From Acidobacteriota bacterium (GTDB taxonomy: Bacteria > Acidobacteriota > Blastocatellia > RBC074): DNA of 64,000 bases. The DNA lies in NCBI GenBank assembly GCA_016715865.1, contig JADJXM010000003.1, positions 358,001 to 422,000 of the forward strand, read 5' to 3'. Shown piece by piece: positions 14,773-27,575 of this stretch; position 1 is the stretch's first letter, and every line of letters begins with the position of its first letter. A program made the translations under genes and the position numbers. Below the pieces are notes generated by a model. That model worked only from the letters and a program-made list of their open reading frames with translations. It was not told where the DNA came from and did not search any database.

Positions 14773-16128
14773 ATGCGCAGGTATACCGGTATCACAATTA
14801 CAGTTCTGCTGGCGATCGCCGCCCTGATCGGGCTGAGCGCAATCGGCAATGTCGAACTCGACAGGCCGCAGGAGAGCGAACTGAATCCGATTCGTTCGAC
14901 CTACAGCTCCGGTCCGACCGGAACCCGCGCTTTTTACCAACTGCTGGAGGAATCCGGCAAACCCGTAGCCAGATGGCGTGAACCATACGACCGGCTGAAG
15001 GTCGAGGCCAAAAACGAGATGCTGGTCGTTGTCGGTCCGTTTTTACGAGGCGAAGCGCTGCCCGACAACGAGATTCCGGCGCTCCAAAAATGGGTCGAAG
15101 CCGGCGGTTCTCTTCTCATCATCAGCCGCCACCCGTTCGCTCAATTCGGCGATCCGTTCATCCATTCGAACCTGGCGACGAAAAAACCGCTCTGGGATGC
15201 CTCGACCGATCTGCTGATTGACAATAAAAGCGACGAATATATTCAGCAGCCGACTGATCTGACGAAAGGACTGCAAGGACTGGCGCTTTCGCACCTGGCT
15301 TCGCGACTCCGGTTCTATCCGCCGGAAGAACCTGATGAAGAAGAGGATGAACCTCAAAAATCTGCCGGTGATGGTTCGACATCGACGCCGCCTCCGGCAG
15401 CCTCGCCTGCCACCCCGATCGAGGAAGAGAGCGTAAAGGCATTCCTTTATGCCCCGGTCATTCATATCGGGGATCAGGATGGCGCCATCCTTGCCGACTT
15501 CAAGTACGGTGAAGGAAGACTCGTCTTTCTATCGGATCCCTTTGTCCTGGCCAATAAGGGAATTGGTCGAGGCGCTAACCTGAGGCTGGCGCTCAACCTG
15601 ATCGAATCGATGAGCTTGAGAGAAAAAGGGGCGGGACGAACGATCTTCTTCGATGAATATCATCACGGATTCCGGTCGACCGGCAATCCGCTGATCGCCT
15701 ATTTTCGCGGGACTCCTATGCTCTGGCTGCTGATCCACGGACTGGCGCTGAGCCTGATCATCCTCTACACCTTCGCCCGCCGCTTTGCGCGCCCAATTCC
15801 ATTGCGCCACATCGACCGGAATTCCCCACTCGAATTCGTCGACTCCATGGCCAATCTGCAACAAATGGCCCGAGCCAGAGACCTCGCCATCGAGAATATT
15901 TATCCCCGCGTCAAGGCTCAGATTTGTCGCCGTCTGGGAGTCTCATCTCGAGCCTCGACGCAGGAGATCGCAACCAGGATCAAGCGCAAAAACATCCAGG
16001 TATCTGAGATCGAACTGCGCAAGGCGCTCAGCGATAGTGAATTGATCCTGCAGGGAGAGCGTACAGATGACCAGGAACTGGTAAGAATCATCGCCGATCT
16101 GCGACAAATCCAGAACCGTATCGGATAA
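14773..16128 (+). CDS. DUF4350 domain membrane protein
   Basis: A 451-residue protein with an N-terminal membrane anchor (ITITVLLAIAALIGLSAIG), a periplasmic DUF4350 domain of Rossmann-like character (YSSGPTGTRAFYQLLEESG, then LVVVGPF and GGSLLIIS), an acidic and proline-rich insert near residues 190-220, a second membrane helix (MLWLLIHGLALSLIILYTF) and a cytoplasmic tail. It lies 10 bp after the DUF4129 gene. In many bacteria DUF4129 and DUF4350 flank MoxR ATPase and DUF58 genes, forming a putative envelope-maturation module; the MoxR and DUF58 parts are absent here. Confidence 0.8.
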   Translation: MRRYTGITITVLLAIAALIGLSAIGNVELDRPQESELNPIRSTYSSGPTGTRAFYQLLEESGKPVARWREPYDRLKVEAKNEMLVVVGPFLRGEALPDNEIPALQKWVEAGGSLLIISRHPFAQFGDPFIHSNLATKKPLWDASTDLLIDNKSDEYIQQPTDLTKGLQGLALSHLASRLRFYPPEEPDEEEDEPQKSAGDGSTSTPPPAASPATPIEEESVKAFLYAPVIHIGDQDGAILADFKYGEGRLVFLSDPFVLANKGIGRGANLRLALNLIESMSLREKGAGRTIFFDEYHHGFRSTGNPLIAYFRGTPMLWLLIHGLALSLIILYTFARRFARPIPLRHIDRNSPLEFVDSMANLQQMARARDLAIENIYPRVKAQICRRLGVSSRASTQEIATRIKRKNIQVSEIELRKALSDSELILQGERTDDQELVRIIADLRQIQNRIG

Positions 16129-16133
16129 TAAGG

Positions 16134-16370
<237 letters not shown>

Positions 16371-16451
16371 ACTTCTGATCCTCCAAAAATCTTATATAAT
16401 TGCGAAGTCGGGAAATATAACATAATCCTTCCCTCGGAAGCGAGCCATAAT

Positions 16452-17159
<708 letters not shown>

Positions 17160-17178
17160 ACTTCAGGTAAAGAATTTC

Positions 17179-17207
17179 TTGACTCCTCGCGGGTCATTGC
17201 ACATAAT
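17179..17207 (+). promoter_or_regulatory. Predicted sigma-70-type promoter of pheA
   Basis: TTGACT (17179-17184) and CATAAT (17202-17207) are separated by 17 bp. A transcript starting near 17214 would have a leader of about 340 nt before pheA. Confidence 0.7.
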
Positions 17208-17321
17208 GCGCGTCGTGATTGGTCATGCCAATTTGCTTATCCGGCGATATTGGCGGTTCAGGAATACGGACCGGTCATCCCGTAGCGGAAGTGCCCTGAT
17301 CGATAATTTCATATAAAAAGT

Positions 17322-17477
17322 ATGACGAATCGGCTCACCACAAGGGATCATCTTCATCGCGGCGCAAATGCCGCTCGATGCGCCGATCTGTCCGCCTGGT
17401 ACTCCTCTTTCGGATTTAGCTTCTATTTTTACTTTAGCAGCTCCAGAGGGGCCATGTGCGACAGACCAGTCGAATGA
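17322..17477 (+). CDS. Putative aromatic-rich leader peptide of pheA
   Basis: A 51-codon frame (ATG 17322, TGA 17475) within the pheA leader, in a different frame from pheA. Codons 26-38 (17397-17435) read WYSSFGFSFYFYF: five Phe, three Tyr and one Trp in 13 residues, comparable in character to the Phe-rich E. coli PheL. Directly after the run lies GAGGGGCC (17446-17453), able to pair either with the upstream CTCCTCT (17402-17408) or with the 5' arm of the terminator at 17505. The layout fits ribosome stalling at Phe or Tyr codons controlling termination. The ribosome-binding site is weak (AAAAAG), which is the main doubt. Confidence 0.65.
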   Translation: MTNRLTTRDHLHRGANAARCADLSAWYSSFGFSFYFYFSSSRGAMCDRPVE

Positions 17478-17504
17478 CCGAGCCGATCGCAAAACGGAAT
17501 GCCG

Positions 17505-17542
17505 AAAAGGCCCCTCGTTCAAAGCAGAGCGAGGGGCCTTTT
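17505..17542 (+). terminator. pheA attenuator: intrinsic terminator with alternative antiterminator
   Basis: A perfect 13-bp stem, AAAAGGCCCCTCG (17505-17517) with CGAGGGGCCTTTT (17530-17542), and a T-rich 3' flank lie just before the pheA start. GAGGGGCC at 17446-17453 is a second copy of the 3' arm core and can pair with GGCCCCTC (17509-17516), breaking the terminator. Upstream, TGG (17397-17399) and CTCCTCT (17402-17408) can pair with AGAGGGGCCA (17445-17454). These are the four regions of a classical attenuator. Confidence 0.8.
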
Positions 17543-17553
17543 CAATTTTCAGC

Positions 17554-18523
<970 letters not shown>

Positions 18524-18537
18524 TGGAGTTCACAACA

Positions 18538-19557
<1,020 letters not shown>

Positions 19558-19571
19558 AAATTGTCTGGTCC

Positions 19572-19597
19572 GGCCGGGAGCAGGGCACCTCCCGGCC
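19572..19597 (+). terminator. Hairpin after aroF
   Basis: GGCCGGGAG (19572-19580) pairs with CTCCCGGCC (19589-19597) shortly after the aroF stop. There is no clear T-tract, so termination is only plausible. Confidence 0.5.
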
Positions 19598-19702
19598 ACC
19601 CCTTGTCGATCCGCGCAGGAAATGTTACAAATACGGTTCTATTTCGGCCCGATCTTTTTACCTGACGTATTGACCAACATCGGCCCCCTCCCGAAGGCAT
19701 CA

Positions 19703-19954
<252 letters not shown>

Positions 19955-19974
19955 GTAAGAAGGAAGCTTCCAGT

Positions 19975-20082
19975 TGCGAGTTTCCAGTTTCCAGTATTCT
20001 GGACAGCTCAGGTTTACTCCGATGAGCAGGATTGCCATTGAAAGCGATGCGTGGAGAATCGACTGGAAACTGGAAACTCGCA
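19975..20082. repeat. Inverted pair of TTTCCAG heptads
   Basis: TGCGAGTTTCCAGTTTCCAG at 19975-19994 has a perfect 20-bp inverted copy at 20063-20082. The unit is 7 bp, like the AAAGTAG family, but it contains no stop codon in either orientation. Confidence 0.8.
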
Positions 20083-20340
<258 letters not shown>

Positions 20341-20616
20341 TCATCCGCCAGCAATCGCCGGAACAATCGAAATTTCAGACTTTTCACCGATCGCAGTGTC
20401 CAGTCTATCCAGGAATCTGATATCTTCCCCGTCGACATAAACATTAATGAATCGACGCAGATCGCCATTTTCCTCACATAATCTGGTGCGGATTCCGGGA
20501 AATTTCTCTTCCAGATAATTAAATACATCTTTGATGGTGCCGCCCTCTACGGGAACGGTTTCAACGCCATCGGTGAACCGGCGCAACGGAGTGGGAATGA
20601 TCACGGTACTGGGCAT
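20341..20616 (-). CDS. CysO/MoaD-like ubiquitin-fold sulfur carrier protein
   Basis: A 91-residue beta-grasp protein. It begins with VIIPTPLRRFTDG, continues with FINVYVDGEDIRFLDRLDTA and ends VPAIAGG. The free C-terminal Gly-Gly is the hallmark of proteins thiocarboxylated by E1-like enzymes. Segment order and wording resemble Mycobacterium CysO, partner of the PLP enzyme CysM, more than MoaD or ThiS. It lies 44 bp downstream of a ThrC-like PLP enzyme in an operon behind SAM-II-type riboswitches. I infer that it donates sulfur to an O-phospho amino acid on that enzyme. No E1-like or Mec-type protease gene is in the window. Confidence 0.88.
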   Translation of the reverse strand: MPSTVIIPTPLRRFTDGVETVPVEGGTIKDVFNYLEEKFPGIRTRLCEENGDLRRFINVYVDGEDIRFLDRLDTAIGEKSEISIVPAIAGG

Positions 20617-20660
20617 TGGTAGAGCTCCTGTTCTGAGTGGAAGTTATGGTACGGAACCGG

Positions 20661-21902
20661 TCAAGCGGCGAGCTTCTTCGCTTCGCCGGCAATCAGCTTT
20701 TCGAAGGCCGAGAGGTGCGGCTCGATAGGTTGCAGATCTACAAGCGAGAGTGCATCCTGGGTTTTGAGTCCGTTACCGGTGATGGCCAGTACGACTCTGG
20801 AATTGGTATTCAGCCGGCCCTGGCTGATCAGCTTTCGAGTCACGGCAAGAGTGACGCCTCCGGCGGTCTCAGTGAAGATCCCTTCGGTCTCAGCCAGCAC
20901 ATGAATCGCCTCGACGATTTCAGGATCGCTCACGTCTTCAGACCAGCCGCCGGTTTCGGTGATGACACCGGTAGCGAAGTAACCGTCAGCTGGATTGCCG
21001 ATGGCCAGGGATTTGGCAATCGTGTCGGGCTTGACCGGAGTTATGTCGCGGGTGCCTGCCTTGACCGCCGCCGCGATCGGATTGCAACCAGTCGCCTGGG
21101 CCCCGAAAAATCGTGGCTCAGCCGGTTCGACGAACCCGATCTTTTCCAGGTCTTTAAACGCCTTGTGGATTTTGGTGATCAGCGAACCACCTGCCATCGG
21201 CACGACGACGGCATCTGGCAGTTGCCAGCCAAGCTGCTCGGCTATTTCATATCCGAAGGTCTTTGAACCTTCACCGTAAAACGGTCGCAAATTGACGTTG
21301 ACGAATGCGATCCTGTAACGTCCGGCGATCTCGCTGCAGAGGCGGTTGACGTCGTCGTAATTGCCACGGACCGGAACGACATTGGCTCCGAAGATCCGGG
21401 TTCCGAGTACCTTGCTGCGCTCTAGATTATCCGGAATCAGAATGTAAGCGGGTATGCCGGCAGCGGAGGCATTGGCGGCCACTGAATTGGCCAGGTTGCC
21501 GGTCGATGCGCAGCCGACTGCATCGAAACCGAATTCGCGGGCCTTTGATAATGCGACCGCCACGACGCGGTCCTTGAACGAGAGCGTCGGATGCGAAACG
21601 GCGTCGTTTTTGATATACAGCTCGCGCACGCCTATCGCTCTCGCCAGCCTGTCAGCTTTAACGAGCGGCGTCCCGCCTGAGTGCAGTCCGACAGTCGGTT
21701 CGCCATCCAGTGGCAGCAGTTCTTTATATCGCCACATCGTGCCGGGCCGGGAGGCGATCTCTTCTTTAGTCAGCTTCACCTTGATCGCGTCATAGTCGTA
21801 ATCGACCTCCAGAGGGCCGAAACATTCTTCACAAATGGCGAGCGGATCCACCTGGTAGGGGGTTCCACAGATTCTGCATTTCAATCCCTTGACGTAACTC
21901 AT
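20661..21902 (-). CDS. thrC: Threonine-synthase-like PLP enzyme
   Basis: A 413-residue fold-type II PLP enzyme with an N-terminal zinc ribbon (Cys9, Cys12, Cys24, Cys27), the HSGGTPL loop, the PLP lysine Lys110 in LSFKDR, and a cofactor-phosphate region at GCASTGNLANS and VVVPMAGGSL. This is the architecture of threonine synthase, which acts on O-phosphohomoserine. The start at 21902 is supported by GAGGTG just upstream; the longer frame overlaps the SDR gene. The setting (SAM-II-type riboswitches and a CysO-like carrier) suggests it may instead, or also, use the thiocarboxylate to form homocysteine or cysteine. Ordinary threonine synthase remains the default reading. Confidence 0.88.
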   Translation of the reverse strand: MSYVKGLKCRICGTPYQVDPLAICEECFGPLEVDYDYDAIKVKLTKEEIASRPGTMWRYKELLPLDGEPTVGLHSGGTPLVKADRLARAIGVRELYIKNDAVSHPTLSFKDRVVAVALSKAREFGFDAVGCASTGNLANSVAANASAAGIPAYILIPDNLERSKVLGTRIFGANVVPVRGNYDDVNRLCSEIAGRYRIAFVNVNLRPFYGEGSKTFGYEIAEQLGWQLPDAVVVPMAGGSLITKIHKAFKDLEKIGFVEPAEPRFFGAQATGCNPIAAAVKAGTRDITPVKPDTIAKSLAIGNPADGYFATGVITETGGWSEDVSDPEIVEAIHVLAETEGIFTETAGGVTLAVTRKLISQGRLNTNSRVVLAITGNGLKTQDALSLVDLQPIEPHLSAFEKLIAGEAKKLAA

Positions 21903-21933
21903 TTCACCTCGCTGGTTAATTGGTTGCCGGGGC

Positions 21934-22704
21934 CTATCCGCAAAGGATCGCTCCTCCGTTAACATTGAGAATTTCTCCGGTCACGTGACGCGCCAGTTCT
22001 GAGGCCAGAAACAGTATCGGGCCGGCCACATCATCCGCCGTCGCCACCCGCCGCAGAGGTATCGCATCGGTGATCCGTCGTAACATCTCCTCGTCCGAAC
22101 GCAATGCATCGGCTGCCATATCGGTATCGATCCAGCCCGGCGCGACGCAATTGACCCGCACATTGTGCGGCCCCAGTTCAGTCGCAAGTGACTTGGTGAA
22201 GCTGATGACAGCGCCTTTGGATGCGGCGTAATCTGAATGGCCGGCCTCTCCTCGCTGCCCGGCGGTCGAACTGACCGTGATGATATTGCCGCTGCGCTGT
22301 CCGACCATGACCCGTGCGCCTTCCCGGCAAATGTAGTAGACGCCGTTGATATTGATCCTGATCGTGTCTTCCCACTGCTCATCAGGAAGTTCAGTCACCA
22401 GGTGATCGGCGGGGGGCCAAATCCCCGCGTTGGCCACGACAACATCCAGCCTGCCGTATCGATCCAGCGCCTGTCGAACCAGATGATGTGCCTGTTCCGG
22501 AACTGAGATATCAGACTGAACGATGACGGCTTCAGCCCCCATGCGCTCGACCTCGGCCGCCGTCTTCGCCGCTGCTTCCCAATTGACGTGGTAATTAATG
22601 ATGACACCCTTCGCACCGGCCTCGGCGAACTTCATCGCGACCGCAGCGCCTACTCCCCGCGATGCGCCGGTGATCAGAATAATTTGATCCTTGAATGAAA
22701 CCAT
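21934..22704 (-). CDS. Short-chain dehydrogenase/reductase, FabG-like
   Basis: A 256-residue classical SDR. It has the nucleotide loop TGASRGVGAA, the NAG motif (VVVANAGIW), the catalytic Ser of VSSTAGQ, the Tyr-Lys pair in YAASKGA, and the C-terminal GGAILCG. Sequence style is closest to 3-oxoacyl-ACP reductases, but SDRs of this class act on many substrates. It is the first gene of the riboswitch-led operon, 31 bp before the thrC-like gene. A SAM-controlled FabG would be unexpected, so its substrate may belong to amino-acid or sulfur metabolism. Confidence 0.88.
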   Translation of the reverse strand: MVSFKDQIILITGASRGVGAAVAMKFAEAGAKGVIINYHVNWEAAAKTAAEVERMGAEAVIVQSDISVPEQAHHLVRQALDRYGRLDVVVANAGIWPPADHLVTELPDEQWEDTIRININGVYYICREGARVMVGQRSGNIITVSSTAGQRGEAGHSDYAASKGAVISFTKSLATELGPHNVRVNCVAPGWIDTDMAADALRSDEEMLRRITDAIPLRRVATADDVAGPILFLASELARHVTGEILNVNGGAILCG

Positions 22705-22730
22705 CGTCGCTTCCCTGATTCTCTTTCTTA

Positions 22731-22770
22731 AAAAAGCAAAAAGCCCTGCGCTAAAGTCAGCACAGGGCTT
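22731..22770 (-). terminator. Riboswitch expression-platform terminator
   Basis: A 12-bp stem (22741-22752 with 22759-22770) is followed on the minus strand by TTTGCTTTTTT. It lies between the second aptamer and the SDR start, the expected position of a SAM-controlled transcription terminator. Confidence 0.85.
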
Positions 22771-22778
22771 CGGATCCC

Positions 22779-22830
<52 letters not shown>

Positions 22831-22882
22831 GTCAGCTCGACCACAATGATGTCAAATTCGACTGCTCTGCCCTCAAAGCAGA

Positions 22883-22914
22883 ACAGCCCCACGCTGAAAA
22901 CGGCGTGAGGCTGT
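22883..22914 (-). terminator. Hairpin after the distal riboswitch aptamer
   Basis: A 12-bp stem (22883-22894 with 22903-22914, one G-U pair) follows the first aptamer on the minus strand. The 3' flank is only partly U-rich (TCTGCTTT), so it may be a weak terminator or a spacer helix. Confidence 0.6.
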
Positions 22915-22918
22915 CGAT

Positions 22919-22984
<66 letters not shown>

Positions 22985-23001
22985 TCATCCAATGAAAGCG
23001 A

Positions 23002-23031
23002 ACCATACACGTTGAGAGGCGAACCCGTCAA
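23002..23031 (-). promoter_or_regulatory. Predicted promoter of the riboswitch-SDR-thrC-cysO operon
   Basis: On the minus strand TTGACG (23026-23031) and TATGGT (23002-23007) are 18 bp apart. Transcription would start about 10 bp before the first aptamer helix, which supports the assignment. Confidence 0.7.
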
Positions 23032-23148
23032 GGGCAAATCAGGCGCTCGATCAAAAAAATATGAAAATTGACCATCCAGGGTGAACACAATTTCAATTCA
23101 TATCGTAACGAGCAGTACGGCAGCAATCGCGGAAACTCCGCAGGAAAA

Positions 23149-23177
23149 TTGCCGCTCTCCCGCGCTGTTGCTATACT
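23149..23177 (+). promoter_or_regulatory. Predicted promoter of the zinc-ribbon gene
   Basis: TTGCCG (23149-23154) and TATACT (23172-23177) with a 17-bp spacer lie about 60 bp before the start at 23240. Confidence 0.6.
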
Positions 23178-23239
23178 GGATCGAATTCGCAGACACAGAT
23201 CGAAAGATACTCAGTAAAACTCTCAGGAGGCCAGTCGTT

Positions 23240-23722
23240 ATGTTTTGTCCGGATTGCGGCACCGATAATTCGAAGAATCAGAGATTCTGTACACGTTGCG
23301 GTTCGAATCTGGTAGTGATAGACCGGGCGCGGGATATCCTCAACGAAATGACGTCAACCGCGTCGGCTCCGGTCCTCCCGGCCTCGACGATACTGAGGAT
23401 CGTCGGGCTTGTCGCCACCATCGGCTTCCTGGCCACAACCGGTGGAGTCCTGGCATTGATGTCAATGGATGAAGGCCGTGGTCCAATTCCGGCCTTTTTC
23501 GGCATCGGCGGCTTCGGAAGCATGGTCCTCATCTGCCGCTATCTGCTGAACATGCTTAAAACCGGAGTTCACGACAGTCCTAAAAAGAACAGCATCCAGC
23601 CGGTATACACGGCGCCAACGCCGCTTCGAGGTAATACCAACAGATCACTACAGGAAGGAAACCCTTCATACCAGAGCGTGATCGAGGACCCAACCCGCCA
23701 GTTCGAACACGACAAACGCTGA
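23240..23722 (+). CDS. Zinc-ribbon membrane protein
   Basis: A 160-residue protein starting at 23240 (MFCPDCGTDN), with CAGGAGG nine bases upstream. The N-terminal zinc ribbon has CPDC and CTRC pairs, followed by a linker and two hydrophobic segments near residues 55-80 and 85-110 (ILRIVGLVATIGFLATTGG; FFGIGGFGSMVLI), then a polar C-terminal tail. This is a common bacterial layout without known function, often sensors or regulators. It converges on another zinc-ribbon protein gene at 23776. Confidence 0.8.
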   Translation: MFCPDCGTDNSKNQRFCTRCGSNLVVIDRARDILNEMTSTASAPVLPASTILRIVGLVATIGFLATTGGVLALMSMDEGRGPIPAFFGIGGFGSMVLICRYLLNMLKTGVHDSPKKNSIQPVYTAPTPLRGNTNRSLQEGNPSYQSVIEDPTRQFEHDKR

Positions 23723-23775
23723 GCTTCATAGCTTCTTCTTCATCGAAGCCATGAGTCCGGCCTGCTGCCGTTTTT

Positions 23776-24252
23776 TCAGTCAAATCCAGGCTTCTTAGGC
23801 TGAGCCTGAGCAGGAGAAGCTGGTCCCTGAACTTCATCAGGCGAAGGCTGCTCTTCGATCTTTTGCGGCAGACCGCGAACGCTCTCAACCGATGTCGCTT
23901 GCGATGCCTTAACATCAGATTTATGAGCACTGGATTCCGGCTTTACGCGACGGCGACGATTTCCGGGTTTTGATTTATCAGGCTTGCGCCCGGGCGTATC
24001 AGTTCTTACGCCAGCCCCCGGATCCTTGAACATGGCTTTGAGCTCTTTCCAGTCGATCTGCCGGGCAACAAGGACAGAGCCGCCGATCAGCAGGAGAACA
24101 AGTATCAGGTTGACCAGATGCGCCCCTACACGATCGAACGATTGCCTCCGTGAACTGCGACCGAAATCCTGGTAATCCTGGAGCGACGTCCGGCATTGCG
24201 GACAATAAAACTGCCAGTTCGAGACCTCTGTTTGACATTTCGGACAAAGCAT
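23776..24252 (-). CDS. Zinc-ribbon, single-pass membrane protein with polar tail
   Basis: A 158-residue protein: N-terminal zinc ribbon with CPKC and CPQC pairs, one membrane helix near residues 46-62 (LVNLILVLLLIGGSVLVA), and a basic, then Pro/Gln/Ser-rich extracytoplasmic tail. Its partner at 23240 has the same start architecture, and the two genes converge with a 53-bp gap. No function is known. Confidence 0.75.
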   Translation of the reverse strand: MLCPKCQTEVSNWQFYCPQCRTSLQDYQDFGRSSRRQSFDRVGAHLVNLILVLLLIGGSVLVARQIDWKELKAMFKDPGAGVRTDTPGRKPDKSKPGNRRRRVKPESSAHKSDVKASQATSVESVRGLPQKIEEQPSPDEVQGPASPAQAQPKKPGFD

Positions 24253-24485
24253 AAATCAACGAATCAAAACGGAAGCCTCAAGGGCTTCGCCTGATCTCAA
24301 GGGGATATGGTTTGGTGGGGGACTCAACAATGCTATCTCTCAGGATAACCTGCCTCATACATATTTGAGGGCTGACAATCGATGCATAGGGTATAATCTT
24401 GATTCGCTGCGTATCATGTCACATCGGATCGAACAATTAAAGCCGCATCCGAATGCTTTGGGTGATCCAATTGAATACCGCAATC

Positions 24486-24917
24486 ATGAAAATAGTGGCG
24501 ATAATATGCCTGTTCGTAACGGTCTTCATGCTCTCCTGCGCGCAACTTAATAATGAAAAGTTATCGGTGGACAATTCGGGAGTAACAGCGGAGACAAGGA
24601 ACCCCCTCTCCGACACCGATTCAGCGATTGCCGCGGGTCAACCTCTCTTCGTCACAAACTGTTCAACGTGTCACGGACCGGAAGGTAAAGGGGATGGAGC
24701 TTCAGGTTTGGCCCTCCCAAAACGCCCACAGGATCTGACATCGGATGACGTCTCGAATATGTCAGACGGCCAGATATTTCTGGTTCTCAAAAACGGGAAG
24801 ATGCGCGACGGCAGTATGACTATGCCGCCCATCCGCAGGCTGAGTAATGATCAGATGTGGCAGATTATCGCTTATGCACGCACATTGAAGAACGCCAGGG
24901 TCAGCGAGCGCCCATGA
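24486..24917 (+). CDS. c-type cytochrome lipoprotein
   Basis: A 143-residue exported mono-haem cytochrome c. The signal peptide ends in a lipobox (VFMLSCAQ), so the mature protein should be a lipoprotein. The haem site is CSTCH, followed by GPEGKGDGASG; the likely axial Met lies in SMTMPP. The fold is the small class I cytochrome of the CccA or cbb3-subunit-like type. I take the start at 24486 (MKIVAIICL), since upstream codons add a non-hydrophobic extension. A perfect TATAAT lies at about 24390-24395 upstream. It stands alone, so its redox partner is not known. Confidence 0.9.
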   Translation: MKIVAIICLFVTVFMLSCAQLNNEKLSVDNSGVTAETRNPLSDTDSAIAAGQPLFVTNCSTCHGPEGKGDGASGLALPKRPQDLTSDDVSNMSDGQIFLVLKNGKMRDGSMTMPPIRRLSNDQMWQIIAYARTLKNARVSERP

Positions 24918-24961
24918 GAACCTGCGCGCCGAAGCGAGCGTCTTCACTATCTGCCTTCCAC

Positions 24962-25912
<951 letters not shown>

Positions 25913-27505
25913 ATGGGCCGAGGCATAGAGCAACACGAAGTGATCATCACCCCGGAAGCCAGAGGGATGCGAACTCTGCCGTCCGATCGCGGGGAATCAA
26001 TCAATGTCGGGCGGATGGTTGCGAGGCGGGAAGTTGGATTGAAATCGCTGCGCGAGATTCCTCTTTCACGCCTGGAGGATGCGGAACAGTATGTGTCCAT
26101 CAAGGCGGCGGCAATCACTTCGACTGAAGCGGCTCGCGCGCTGCAGATGTTACAGGCTGATGAGCCTTATCCCCGGACGCCGGCCAAAGATCAGCCATTG
26201 CAGAAACAGGTTGAATTTGCCGGGATTGACGATACTGAATGGATGCCTCCGAATAGTCAGATCGCAGCGGGCCGCGAGTACCTGTTGACGACGGTCAATT
26301 CGGCATGGGCGATCTTCGATCAAACAGGCCGTCAGTTATTGCGTCGGAATTTTTCGGACATGTTCTCTTCCCTGATCGGGGATGCGAACGTCTTCAGCCC
26401 CAGAGTGGTCTACGATTCATTCAAAGGCGCCTGGATTCTGTCAGCCTGTGCGCGACGGACGGACGGCAAGAAATCATGGTTTCTGCTGGCTGTGACTCAG
26501 AATGAAAACCCGCTGGGCGACTGGTGGATCTGGGCTCTGGAAGCTGATGTCGACGGCTTGAACGCTACAACTAACTGGGCTGAAGGGCTTGGCGTCTCGG
26601 TTGATAATAAGTCGCTTTACCTGACAGCCAATATGCTCAGTCCTCTGGGAAAATTTCAATACGCCAAGATCAGGATCCTGAACAAAAAAGATCTTTATAC
26701 GGGCGGCACACTGCATGGATGGGATTTCTGGCATTTGCGGAATACTGACGGAAGCCTGGCATTCAGCCTGCAGCCGGCAATAAATATGATTGCGGCTGGA
26801 ATTAAAGCTGCAGGTTCGCAATACCTTCTCAACACAACGGCCGACGGTCAGGGTCTGACGCAATGGACGGTCAAACATCATTTACGTGTGGCTCCGACGC
26901 TGACACGACGATTCATCCCCACTGTGCCATATCAGATAGCACCGAACGCAAAACAGCAGATGAGCAGTTTCGAGATAGAGACGGGAGACACCCGGCTCGG
27001 CAACGTCGTATTTCGGCATGGACAGCTCTGGACGGCCCACACCATCGCCGCAAACTGGGGCGAAGACGCGAATGTCGCCGCTATTCAGTGGTTCCAGATC
27101 AATCCGCAGGCCGGACGGGTCATGCACCAGGGAATTTTCGGAGCACCACACTATTATTATTTCGCGCCGGCGGTTGGCGTTGACGGTGAAGGAAACATGT
27201 TGCTGGCTTTTAACCGTGCTGGAGATCCCGAGTTCCCAACCATTCGATTCACCGGGAAGTTGGCGGCTAATGAGGCAGGTTTACTTACTGTAAGCCAGCA
27301 GATGCAGCAAAGCACTTCGCCTGGCGAGATTCAATGGAGCAATTGCAGTGGCGTCGCGATCTCACCCGACGATTCAACGATCTGGATCATCGGTCAGTAT
27401 GCTGCAACCAGAAAAGACTGGGCAACCTGGATCTGCAGGGTGACGCCACGCGAGTCGATGACTGATGCCATGGCGCCGCACGACTCTCAGCCGGCCTATG
27501 TATGA
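25913..27505 (+). CDS. Hypothetical protein, possible beta-propeller
   Basis: A 530-residue protein with GGAG seven bases before the ATG. It has no signal peptide or membrane helix. From about residue 110 the sequence is rich in aromatic residues, Gly and Asp with repeated short beta-strand-like segments (NVFSPRVVYDSFKGAWILSA; FRHGQLWTAHTIA; GVAISPDDSTIWIIGQYAA), as in propeller or exo-hydrolase-like proteins. Similar unnamed proteins often carry export signals; here the N-terminus is polar (MGRGIEQHEVIITPEARG). No function is assigned. The TTGACA promoter candidate lies about 160 bp upstream. Confidence 0.75.
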   Translation: MGRGIEQHEVIITPEARGMRTLPSDRGESINVGRMVARREVGLKSLREIPLSRLEDAEQYVSIKAAAITSTEAARALQMLQADEPYPRTPAKDQPLQKQVEFAGIDDTEWMPPNSQIAAGREYLLTTVNSAWAIFDQTGRQLLRRNFSDMFSSLIGDANVFSPRVVYDSFKGAWILSACARRTDGKKSWFLLAVTQNENPLGDWWIWALEADVDGLNATTNWAEGLGVSVDNKSLYLTANMLSPLGKFQYAKIRILNKKDLYTGGTLHGWDFWHLRNTDGSLAFSLQPAINMIAAGIKAAGSQYLLNTTADGQGLTQWTVKHHLRVAPTLTRRFIPTVPYQIAPNAKQQMSSFEIETGDTRLGNVVFRHGQLWTAHTIAANWGEDANVAAIQWFQINPQAGRVMHQGIFGAPHYYYFAPAVGVDGEGNMLLAFNRAGDPEFPTIRFTGKLAANEAGLLTVSQQMQQSTSPGEIQWSNCSGVAISPDDSTIWIIGQYAATRKDWATWICRVTPRESMTDAMAPHDSQPAYV

Positions 27506-27563
27506 GATTTGTCAGACCGTATTTCCATTATCCATCAGTTATAAAAAGCAGGCTCGAAGCCTG

Positions 27564-27575
27564 CCCCCCCCCCCC
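27564..27575. repeat. Poly-C tract next to a hairpin
   Basis: Twelve consecutive C followed by GGGG, directly after the palindrome GCAGGCTCGAAGCCTGC (27548-27564). It lies in the 115-bp gap before the ABC permease gene. Tract length may vary. Confidence 0.8.

Noticed and set aside
17391..17410. TGGTAC in the pheA leader as a possible T-box (tRNA-sensing) element
   Set aside because: Only the short core matches; no stem I, specifier loop or conserved flanks could be found, and the same bases are explained by the leader peptide and region 1 of the attenuator.
17368..17553. In-frame upstream extension of pheA
   Set aside because: It would run through the terminator hairpin and adds no conserved domain; the other frame holds the leader peptide.
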